Shown: in pieces, positions 1 through 5,804 of the stretch | Numbering within the stretch: position 1 is the stretch's first letter | Layout of the letters: every line of letters starts with the position of its first letter | Source of the DNA: Chloroflexota bacterium | GTDB lineage: Bacteria > Chloroflexota > Dehalococcoidia > UBA3495 | Assembly (NCBI GenBank): GCA_022576105.1 | Contig: JACZRM010000080.1 | Span: forward strand, 1 to 7,565 | Direction: 5' to 3' | Length of the DNA: 7,565 nucleotides | Made by a program: the position numbers and the translations under genes | The notes under the pieces: generated by a model | Told to the model about the DNA's origin: nothing | Database searches by the model: none | Seen by the model: only the letters and a program-made list of their open reading frames with translations

Positions 1-127
1 GGTCAAGGTTTCCTGGATCAGGGAATGGGAAAACTGGTAACGGTCTATCGCGTGGGGATGTTCCAGCAGTACCCGAGCGTCTACTGCCTCCGCCATCACC
101 GCCACCAACCGGTCCATGGTCAAGTCG
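1..127. repeat. Left copy of near-identical 127-bp direct repeat (partner 7439-7565)
   Basis: Bases 1-127 match 7439-7565 base for base without gaps, except at 52 (G versus A) and 100 (C versus T). Both copies encode the same peptide in the minus-strand kinase-ATPase frame, and both differences fall at third codon positions and are silent (His and Ala codons). The repeat touches both window edges, so its true length is unknown. Confidence 0.97.
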
Positions 128-2250
128 GCCATCAATGGCTTCAACTGGTCAAGACTGAATTCCCGCCCGATGAACGCGGCAACGATCAGCGTCTGCTGGC
201 ACTGCTGCGACAACCGGTTCAACCGTCGCCCAATCACTTCGGTGATCCCTTCCGACATCCGGATGCTCCAGGAATCCTGATCCCCGGTCCGCTCCGGGGT
301 CAGCCCTCCCTCCTGGGCCAAGAGCCGCACCACCTCGGTGACAAACAGGGGGTTTCCTTCCGTCTGGGTATACACCGCCCGCACTAATCGCGGCGGCGGC
401 ACTGCGCCGGTGACCACCTCAATTAACCGGCCCACGTTTTGCTCGCTCAACCCCAGCAGCAATACTTGCTGCAATATTTGCTCCCGGGTCAGTTCCCGCA
501 GGGTCTCCGCCAGGGGATGCTGCCTGGAGTGTTCCAGGTCCCGGTAGGTCCCCACCAACAGCAGCCTGGCGCCGTCCAGTTCTTTGGCGATAAACTGGAG
601 CAACTGCAGCGATGGCTGGTCGGCCCAGTGCAGGTCGTCCAACACCAACATCATCGGTTGGCGCTGGCTGGCGGTCTTCAGGAAGCTGGTGATGGCGTCA
701 AATAGCTGGGTCCTGGCTTGCTCCGGGTCCTCCAGGGGAGGCCGAGGCTTCAGGTCCGGCAGCACCTGCTTCAATTCCGATACCAACTGGACGATGTCGG
801 CGGCCCCAACCCCCAGCTCGGTGCGAAGTTGTTCCGGGTCCCGGCCCCGTGCGTAGGCGGAGATCACCTGCACCCAGGGCCAGTAGGGGGCGGTACCCTG
901 CTCTTCGCAGCAGGACCCCCGTAAGACCAGCGCCCCCCGCGACTCAGCGTAACCGGCCAGCTCCTGGGCAATGCGGGTCTTGCCAATGCCGGGTTCCCCC
1001 ACCAGAGTGACCAATCTTCCCTGACCGGACAGCGCATCTTCAAATGCCGCTTTCAGCTCCCTAAACTCCCGCTGGCGGCCCACAAACACATCATCCGAGA
1101 GACGGGCCAGAGCATGGACGTCGGCGGGGTGTCCGCCCGCAGCGGCTGCGTGGGTAAGGTCCAGACTTTCCAGTACCGCCAGGACGTCAGCTGCGCTTTC
1201 GGGCCTCTCCCGAGGGTCTTTCGCCAGCAGACTCATGATCAATGTTTCCAGGGAAAGGGGACACTCCTGGTTGCGCCACGAAGGCAACTCCGGCGGTGTA
1301 TTGATGTGCTGAGCGATGATGGCCGAGGAGTCGTCACCCAGAAACGGCGGACGCCCGGTGACCATCTCATAGAGCACGGCTCCCAGAGAGTAGAGGTCGG
1401 ACCGGAAGGTCACCTCCTCCCCCAGGGCTTTTTCCGGCGACAGGTAAGACACCGTACTAATATGGGTTGCGCCGTTATTCAGCCCGGAACTATCGATGGC
1501 TAGGTCAAGACCAAAGTCAGTTATCTTGGCCACCCCATCGTTGGTCAGCCAAACGTTGCCCGGCTTCAGGTCCCGGTGCACAATGCCTCCACCATGGGCG
1601 AATTCCAGCCCCCGGCAAATCTCCTGGGCGATGTTGATGGCTCTTTCCAGCGGCAGCCGGTGGTCGGCTGCAGATTGAATCAACCCTTCCAGGTCCCCAC
1701 CGCCCATCAGTTCAGTGGCAATGAAGGGTCGGCTAGGCTGTCCTGAGTCTGCCGAAGGATGCTCCCCAATTTGGAAGACGGTTACCACGTGAGGGTGTGA
1801 CCCCAAACGCGCCATCGCCAGTGCCTCGCGCTTGATGCGAGTTCGAGTGACTTCGTCCAGTCCCTCGGTATTGATCAGCGCGAAGGCCACGTCCCGGCGC
1901 AGTAGGGTATCGGTGGCCAGGTATACCTTCTTGTTGCCAATCTCACCCAGGAACTGTTTGATTTGATACCGCCCGGTGGAAGAGGAGATGGTTTGCTGTA
2001 ATTCAGTAACGTCTGTGGGCGGGGGATCCGCCGAGACTTGGGCCAGCACCGCGCCCGACGCCACGGAGGATGTAACTCCTATTGCACGCTCGGCGGCGGA
2101 CAGGAATTCTGTAGCATCTACGTTTTTTGGATCAAATGCTAAGACCGCCCGAGCACGATCGCGCACAATGCTCCAATTGAGGTCGGCGACAGCATTTTCT
2201 GCTTCGTCAAGGAGACGTTCATTTTGCCTTCTAAGTCGCTCAGTTACCAT
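1..2250 (-). CDS. Ser/Thr protein kinase fused to STAND/AAA-type ATPase (partial, 3' end outside window)
   Basis: The frame is open from an ATG at 2250 to the window edge, giving 750 residues. A short helical, TPR-like N-terminus (about 1-60) precedes a protein kinase domain (about 95-370) with a modified glycine loop (G102, G105), alpha-C Glu142, HRDLKPGN at 225-232, DFG at 245-247 and an SPE in place of APE. The usual VAIK lysine is Asn127. A second module begins near VGR (390-392): Walker A GEPGIGKT (418-425) and Walker B LVLDDLHWAD around Asp538-Asp539, as in LuxR/MalT-like and cyclase-associated STAND ATPases. It then enters a helical, winged-helix-like region. Family members usually continue into TPRs and sometimes an output domain, not visible here. 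The start is supported by a GGGGAG ribosome binding site 9 nt upstream and a promoter at 2302-2330. No signal peptide or membrane segment is seen, so it is probably a cytosolic signalling protein. Its input and output are unknown. The domain call is secure; the role is inferred. Confidence 0.93.
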   Translation of the reverse strand, partial: MVTERLRRQNERLLDEAENAVADLNWSIVRDRARAVLAFDPKNVDATEFLSAAERAIGVTSSVASGAVLAQVSADPPPTDVTELQQTISSSTGRYQIKQFLGEIGNKKVYLATDTLLRRDVAFALINTEGLDEVTRTRIKREALAMARLGSHPHVVTVFQIGEHPSADSGQPSRPFIATELMGGGDLEGLIQSAADHRLPLERAINIAQEICRGLEFAHGGGIVHRDLKPGNVWLTNDGVAKITDFGLDLAIDSSGLNNGATHISTVSYLSPEKALGEEVTFRSDLYSLGAVLYEMVTGRPPFLGDDSSAIIAQHINTPPELPSWRNQECPLSLETLIMSLLAKDPRERPESAADVLAVLESLDLTHAAAAGGHPADVHALARLSDDVFVGRQREFRELKAAFEDALSGQGRLVTLVGEPGIGKTRIAQELAGYAESRGALVLRGSCCEEQGTAPYWPWVQVISAYARGRDPEQLRTELGVGAADIVQLVSELKQVLPDLKPRPPLEDPEQARTQLFDAITSFLKTASQRQPMMLVLDDLHWADQPSLQLLQFIAKELDGARLLLVGTYRDLEHSRQHPLAETLRELTREQILQQVLLLGLSEQNVGRLIEVVTGAVPPPRLVRAVYTQTEGNPLFVTEVVRLLAQEGGLTPERTGDQDSWSIRMSEGITEVIGRRLNRLSQQCQQTLIVAAFIGREFSLDQLKPLMADLTMDRLVAVMAEAVDARVLLEHPHAIDRYQFSHSLIQETLT

Positions 2251-2301
2251 ACCCCGAAACTCCCCCCCAACTTCAACTACCGGGCGCCGCCGTGTTAGGG
2301 G

Positions 2302-2330
2302 ATTGTACTCAAGTTGTTGAAATCTGACAA
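2302..2330 (-). promoter_or_regulatory. Sigma70-type promoter of the kinase-ATPase gene
   Basis: Read on the minus strand, a -35 box TTGTCA (2325-2330; 5 of 6 to consensus) and a -10 box TACAAT (2302-2307; 5 of 6) are separated by exactly 17 nt. The predicted start of transcription is near 2295, leaving a leader of about 45 nt before the ATG at 2250. That leader contains a run of G ending in GGGGAG (2260-2268), a good ribosome binding site 9 nt from the ATG. Predicted from sequence only. Confidence 0.6.
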
Positions 2331-2380
2331 GACATAACGCCGCGTAACTGGGAACATGAGCAATGAACGGTCTCTCTCAG

Positions 2381-2435
2381 ATGAACCAGGCTTGGCCCGA
2401 AAAACACTAAATCCGGGCCGGAGCCCCTGGTTCAT
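2381..2435. repeat. 55-bp two-part inverted repeat (hairpin)
   Basis: Arms ATGAACCAGG (2381-2390) and CCTGGTTCAT (2426-2435) are perfectly complementary over 10 bp. Inside them GGCCCG (2394-2399) pairs with CGGGCC (2414-2419), leaving an asymmetric internal loop of 3 and 6 nt and an AT-rich apical loop of 14 nt. It lies just upstream of the kinase-ATPase promoter. There is no immediate T-run, so it is not a typical terminator. It could be an operator, an RNA structure or a small palindromic repeat element. Confidence 0.7.
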
Positions 2436-2570
2436 TGGGTTGCCTGGCCTTTTATCTACAACTTGAGCGCTTGCTATCGGCATCCGAGGTATCAATTCCG
2501 GGGAGAGGATAAACGACACGAGATCCTAAACTAAAGCCAAGGTGAAACCCGCGGGATTGGCCTGATAAGC

Positions 2571-2616
2571 TAGAGAGGATGAAGAGAGTGTGGAGGTGTA
2601 GTGGGGGTGGGATGTG
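2571..2616 (+). other. C-free, G-rich tract with possible G-quadruplex
   Basis: The plus strand has no cytosine for 46 nt, and 25 of these bases are G. G-tracts at 2577-2578, 2592-2593, 2595-2596, 2603-2607 and 2609-2611 could form a two-layer quadruplex. The tract is followed directly by CCCCC, which can instead pair with the GGGGG at 2603-2607 as a short hairpin. No coding frame explains the composition bias. Confidence 0.5.
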
Positions 2617-2954
2617 CCCCCGCCAAGGCAGACACGCCAACGGTCAACCGGCATAGATGCCGACCGGTTCAAGATTAGTGGCCAGCACCGGTTGGATAGC
2701 TGCAAAGTTACCCTGAGCATGAATCCTCAGGCCCTGTCATAAATATTCATAATATAGGAACAATTTTTCCACCGGCTATTTCACTTACCAGCGCTATAGA
2801 TTATATGATGCCCCCGGATGCTTTGATCTAAATGCTAAGTCTGATATGTGCCTGGCACCACATTTATTTTCCGTCCGAACCCGTGGCGGTACTGGGTCAA
2901 TGGCCGAACCAACCAGACACAACATCTCGCGGCATTTGCAGGGAGTGTATTGCC

Positions 2955-3557
2955 ATGAGTACGAAATCGCCAACTAACACACTCAGCATAGACTGGCTGA
3001 CGGATGAAGATTTGGCTTGGCGTCCGAAAATTGATGCTCAGGAATTGAACTGGAAACATATAAAACGGCTTAGAGAGTACGAAAAAAAGGTACCTTCTCA
3101 ACGTATAACTGAACCGGTTGGCATTGCCCAGCAACGACTCATACAAAACGATGTGAAGGACCAGCTAATGCGACTCTGCTTCGCGACGATGGGAAGGGCC
3201 AATAAGCCAAAGAGCGTTACCTTCTACGGGATACTCCACCGTTTACATCTACCAACGTTCGGACTGTCCTGGCGCCAATACCTTTGGTTTAGAATGCTCC
3301 ACTGGGAGTTTCTTCAGTGGGCCCAACGCATTATGGACCAATCTGGCCTCTCCAGAGACTGGAAGATAGATACATTGCTGCAGAATCTGCCCCAGATAGG
3401 CGGAAAACCAGACCGGTCCTGGCCGCATCGGAACATTCCAGGTGAACCTACGAATGCAGAGGCCGCGATTCTGTGGCGATGGGCGGTTGCGCGAGGAAAA
3501 AAAATGAACCAGCGCGAATGGGTCGAATTCACTTCTCGATTTGCCGGTGTCCCATAG
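2955..3557 (+). CDS. Hypothetical Trp-rich basic protein (200 aa)
   Basis: I do not recognise this protein. The frame is open from 2832, but the ATG at 2955 is the better start because AGGGAG (2940-2945) lies 9 nt before it; the 41 extra upstream codons lack such a site and look unlike the rest. The product has 12 Trp in 200 residues (14, 22, 33, 106, 111, 117, 122, 136, 156, 174, 176, 189), most in the C-terminal half, and is basic (about 31 Lys/Arg against 20 Asp/Glu). There is one Cys (75). The N-terminal 50 residues are charged; residues 57-130 look helical with a Trp/aromatic cluster at 106-122. No signal peptide or clear membrane segment is seen. It is the first of two same-strand genes, but a 261-bp gap argues against tight co-transcription. 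The composition could suit nucleic-acid binding, but there is no motif to support that. Confidence 0.65.
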   Translation: MSTKSPTNTLSIDWLTDEDLAWRPKIDAQELNWKHIKRLREYEKKVPSQRITEPVGIAQQRLIQNDVKDQLMRLCFATMGRANKPKSVTFYGILHRLHLPTFGLSWRQYLWFRMLHWEFLQWAQRIMDQSGLSRDWKIDTLLQNLPQIGGKPDRSWPHRNIPGEPTNAEAAILWRWAVARGKKMNQREWVEFTSRFAGVP

Positions 3558-3818
3558 GTCCAAATGTTTGGCCGGTATATGTCGGAGAGTCATTTTATCT
3601 CCGCGCTCAATTACGTTTGCCTCGCATACCAGAGGATTAGTTGGAAGCACCGGGACCGGTTCAGTCACTTCCCATCATTTTCTATTCGTTTCGTTGGTTT
3701 TTCCCGCTAGTTGTTTCCCATAGTATTTCCATAGTATTTCCATCGAAGCGCCGGGAAGCCGCGACCGTGGCGTTAATAGTATGTAGGTGTCTCATGCCAA
3801 GTTGAGCGGCGAACTCAA
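3558..3818. other. Intergenic region between the two plus-strand genes
   Basis: These 261 bases hold no supported gene. An inverted repeat CGGAGA/TCTCCG (3583-3603, 9-nt loop) lies 25 nt after the upstream stop but lacks a T-run, so it is at best a weak terminator. The stretch from 3670 to 3745 is pyrimidine-rich and includes the 11-bp tandem repeat listed separately. No clear promoter for the 3819 gene was found. Confidence 0.5.
3719..3740. repeat. Tandem duplication of an 11-bp unit
   Basis: CATAGTATTTC occurs twice back to back (3719-3729 and 3730-3740), and the next three bases (CAT) begin a third copy. It lies 79 bp before the start of the DUF3179-like gene. This is probably a small replication-slippage duplication; a repeated protein-binding site is possible. 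Confidence 0.8.
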
Positions 3819-4397
3819 ATGGAGAAAAGTGAAAAGGAATTGACGAACAAGCTTGAGGATTCATTAGATATACAGTTGAGGGACCAACTGGATCTGGCGA
3901 GGCAGAAGAGGAGAAAGGCAGAAGCCTTTTTCCGTGCCGTATCTGAGGAAGTCAACCGAGCATACCAGCAGGCTGCACCAGAAATTGCTCCAAGAGCCGA
4001 ACAGAACGTCCCTGATTCACAACACCTGCCAGTGCTGGGCATCAGGATAGGCGGACGCGCGAAGGCCTACCCCTTTCCGTTTATTGCGGTTAAAGGCTTG
4101 ATCAACGACTCTCTCAACACGACCAAGGTTCTGATCACTCTCGATCCTGAATTTTCGGCCGCCGTTGCCTTCGACCGAACGCTTCTTGGTGAGGAGTTGA
4201 ATTTTCGTGCATTGGCGGACCGGAAGGACGGACTTTTATTAATTAGTGATGCTGCGACCGGGAGCGTTTGGCAGGCCTTAACCGGAAGAGCCATCGACGG
4301 ACTCCTGGTTGGGCACGTGCTAAGGGTATTAGATTCGGATTTGAGCACGGCCTTTGACTGGCAGAAATTGTTTCCAGATTCAGAATTCTATTCCTAG
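3819..4397 (+). CDS. DUF3179-like protein lacking signal peptide and cysteines
   Basis: Residues 70-192 follow the DUF3179 pattern: PVLGIRIGGRAKAYP (71-85), the IND of the HEIVND segment (95-97), an AVAFDR block (115-120) matching the family's VFDRR, the W-x-x-LTG-x-A-I block (151-159) and a final W-x-x-x-x-PD (181-187). In typical members a TYCPLCG motif precedes VFDRR; here that position reads TLDPEFS (107-113), and the protein has no cysteine at all. Typical members are also exported, whereas this one starts with a charged, probably coiled-coil helix (1-52) and has no signal peptide. The ATG at 3819 is the only usable start because a stop lies in frame at 3777; its ribosome binding site is weak. 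The function of DUF3179 is unknown to me. The gene converges on pgsC across a 142-bp gap. Homology is likely, but a cysteine-based activity seems to have been lost. Confidence 0.75.
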   Translation: MEKSEKELTNKLEDSLDIQLRDQLDLARQKRRKAEAFFRAVSEEVNRAYQQAAPEIAPRAEQNVPDSQHLPVLGIRIGGRAKAYPFPFIAVKGLINDSLNTTKVLITLDPEFSAAVAFDRTLLGEELNFRALADRKDGLLLISDAATGSVWQALTGRAIDGLLVGHVLRVLDSDLSTAFDWQKLFPDSEFYS

Positions 4398-4484
4398 TTC
4401 GGGTTAACTCTGGAAGTCTCCCCAACTCCGCCTGGAAATGAATAGCCGAACAAATCTCTCGCTGGACCTGACCCTGCCTTCGAG

Positions 4485-4510
4485 GCACAATCCGGCACAG
4501 CACAATCCGG
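4485..4510. repeat. Short direct repeat in the convergent gap
   Basis: GCACAATCCGG occurs at 4485-4495 and again at 4500-4510, a period of 15 bp, between the stops of the DUF3179-like gene and pgsC. It runs directly into the palindrome at 4511. It is too small to identify. Confidence 0.75.
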
Positions 4511-4527
4511 GATTCTAGAATCTCCGG
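4507..4527. repeat. Perfect 12-bp palindrome with CCGG flanks
   Basis: GATTCTAGAATC (4511-4522) is its own reverse complement, and CCGG lies on each side (4507-4510 and 4524-4527). It sits 13-33 bp after the end of pgsC, between convergent genes, where a bidirectional terminator would be expected. There is no T-run on either side and the palindrome leaves no loop, so a protein-binding site is equally possible. Confidence 0.5.
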
Positions 4528-4539
4528 CAAATTCGAACC

Positions 4540-5673
4540 TTACCTCGGATTGCGCATTGGACTCTTAACAAAGTTGGCTAGCCTTTCTGGCAGGTGCCGG
4601 ATAAATATAAATGCACTCAGCGTCCCTGATAAGGTAGCCAATGGCAAAATGTAAGAAACACGCTGACCCTCGGTTATCTCGATAACCAGGAATACAACTG
4701 ATAAAGTCAGCGCCATCACCAAGGCCGTTCCGATGATTAACCGTGTAATACCCACTCGCTCCAAATCATTGGCAAAAAGACCGGGTAGAAACACACTGGC
4801 CATCGGCAAAAAGGTCGCTATGAGCCCCCGGTATCCGATACCGTGCTCCACCACAAGCAGCACGCTCCACGAAAGTACCGCACTACACAGCACCATGATG
4901 ACAAATTTGCGACGCCCGAACAATATCATTCTTTGCTTCATCAAGATGCCGACGACCAGCCAGTAAGTCGCCAGCGACAACGCTATCAAGTAGGCAATGT
5001 CGGGTATGCTCACCAGGACCAGGCTGAGGTATCCACTGCCCACGAATCCGCCGGCCCTCAACCCATAGTTGTTTTGCAACCCGGCTGAAGCGACAATGCT
5101 AACCAGCAAGGCGATCCCGATCCAACGGATGCTGAAGGTTAGCCCAGGGTACTCCGGTTGGGTATAGTTCTGAGCGACGCTTTCAAACATTGAATAAAAA
5201 GCGAACACTACCAGGGCCACTATTAGTGCTGCTATGGCGGTGATGGACAGGGTTTTGTATAGCCCGTGACGGGCCGCGTCATGAGCGATAAGCCCAGGTA
5301 TCACGTACCCTACGCCCAACAAGAGCGGGACACTTTCTCGATACAATTCGGACAATCCGCTCGCCTGCAACAAAAAGAACTGCGCACCGGCAGAAATAGA
5401 AATCGATACCAGAAACTTCTGCCGCCACCCCATCAGCCAATGACGCGGCATCAGTTTGTACACTGTCCAGAAAACACCCAGGGTCACTAGAAAGGCGATT
5501 GCGATCATGGTGGGATTCAGAACGCCAGCCCCTAGATAGCCCGGAACGAGGATACTGCCGGTGGTGAGATGGAGTCTGTCGTATATCAACGCGGCCACGA
5601 CAACCCCCAATACTAGCGCCATTCTCAGTACGCCGGGCTCAAGTAGGAATTCATGCACCAGAAAATTCGGCAA
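4540..5673 (-). CDS. pgsC: PgsC/CapC poly-gamma-glutamate synthase membrane subunit, duplicated-domain form
   Basis: PgsC is the membrane partner of the PgsB ligase in polyglutamate synthesis and export. Bacillus PgsC has about 150 residues; this one has 377 and contains the PgsC pattern twice. Copy 1 (about 18-163) has VPGYL (43-47), WRQKF (83-87) and VIPGLIAHD (124-132). Copy 2 (about 185-333) has GSGYL (212-216), GRRKF (253-257) and FLPGLFAND (295-303). The offset between matching motifs is 169-171 residues. Copy 2 keeps GRRKF, as I recall it in Bacillus PgsC. About ten hydrophobic segments span the protein, plus an extra one near 340-358 and a basic tail. The track start is TTG at 5673 with only a weak GGTAAG upstream; GTG 5658 and ATG 5622 (Met18) are alternatives with no better site. 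The stop of the small ORF 5676-5759 is 2 nt before this TTG, which suggests translational coupling. No pgsA follows. Confidence 0.88.
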   Translation of the reverse strand: MPNFLVHEFLLEPGVLRMALVLGVVVAALIYDRLHLTTGSILVPGYLGAGVLNPTMIAIAFLVTLGVFWTVYKLMPRHWLMGWRQKFLVSISISAGAQFFLLQASGLSELYRESVPLLLGVGYVIPGLIAHDAARHGLYKTLSITAIAALIVALVVFAFYSMFESVAQNYTQPEYPGLTFSIRWIGIALLVSIVASAGLQNNYGLRAGGFVGSGYLSLVLVSIPDIAYLIALSLATYWLVVGILMKQRMILFGRRKFVIMVLCSAVLSWSVLLVVEHGIGYRGLIATFLPMASVFLPGLFANDLERVGITRLIIGTALVMALTLSVVFLVIEITEGQRVSYILPLATLSGTLSAFIFIRHLPERLANFVKSPMRNPR

Positions 5674-5675
5674 AC

Positions 5676-5759
5676 TTACCGGTCCGACGGGTAAAAGGTC
5701 TTGGGACCAAAATAGCTGTCGCTGAGGAACGCGCAGTTATCACAATGCTCCCGTGGCAT
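5676..5759 (-). CDS. Small CxxC ORF (27 aa) between pgsB and pgsC, possible coupling leader
   Basis: An ATG at 5759 is preceded by GAGGAG (5764-5769) with 4 nt between; this is the best ribosome binding site in the pgsB-pgsC gap. The frame encodes 27 residues and ends with TAA at 5676-5678, 2 nt before the TTG start of pgsC. The peptide begins MPREHCDNCAF, so it has a Cys-x-x-Cys pair (6 and 9), then an aromatic, polar tail with no membrane segment. It is therefore unlike PgsE/CapE, which is a short membrane peptide. It lies in a different frame from pgsC and cannot be an N-terminal extension. It may be a real small protein (for example metal-binding) or a leader that delivers ribosomes to pgsC. 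It has not been checked for conservation. Confidence 0.45.
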   Translation of the reverse strand: MPREHCDNCAFLSDSYFGPKTFYPSDR

Positions 5760-5804
5760 TTCGCTCCTCAGCAGTGATGGCGCGGTTGCGCGCTGAACCA
5801 TGCG

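Larger units (their letters stand above)
2331..2954. other. Intergenic region between divergent genes, rich in inverted repeats
   Basis: No convincing gene lies in these 624 bases; the open frames here are short, overlap the palindromes and lack ribosome binding sites. Besides the hairpin and the G-rich tract listed separately, it holds an inverted repeat CGGCAT-AG-ATGCCG (2649-2662) flanked by AACCGG and CCGGTT, and a 6-bp stem CCTGAG/CTCAGG (2712-2731). From about 2735 to 2850 it becomes AT-rich and probably carries the promoter of the plus-strand gene at 2955, but no box pair there is good enough to call. Confidence 0.6.

Noticed and set aside
25..2320. Several plus-strand open frames of 60-129 codons across the left third
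   Set aside because: They lie antisense to one uninterrupted 750-codon kinase-ATPase frame with clear motifs, are rich in Gln/Arg/His/Pro as expected of antisense GC-rich frames, and lack ribosome binding sites.
2295..2519. Minus-strand 74-codon frame upstream of the kinase-ATPase
   Set aside because: It covers both the hairpin 2381-2435 and the predicted promoter, has no ribosome binding site and resembles nothing I know.
2832..2954. 41-codon upstream extension of the Trp-rich protein
   Set aside because: The ATG at 2955 has a well-spaced AGGGAG, whereas 2832 has none and the extension has no feature in common with the rest.
3583..3603. Rho-independent terminator after the Trp-rich gene
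   Set aside because: There is a 6-bp stem but it is AT-poor only in part and no T-run follows, so it is mentioned only in the intergenic entry.
3249..3668. Minus-strand 139-codon frame
   Set aside because: Most of it is antisense to the 2955-3557 gene, whose start is better supported; the part beyond it is not recognisable.
4243..4530. Minus-strand 95-codon frame
   Set aside because: It overlaps the conserved end of the DUF3179-like gene and the intergenic repeats, with no start signal or recognisable content.
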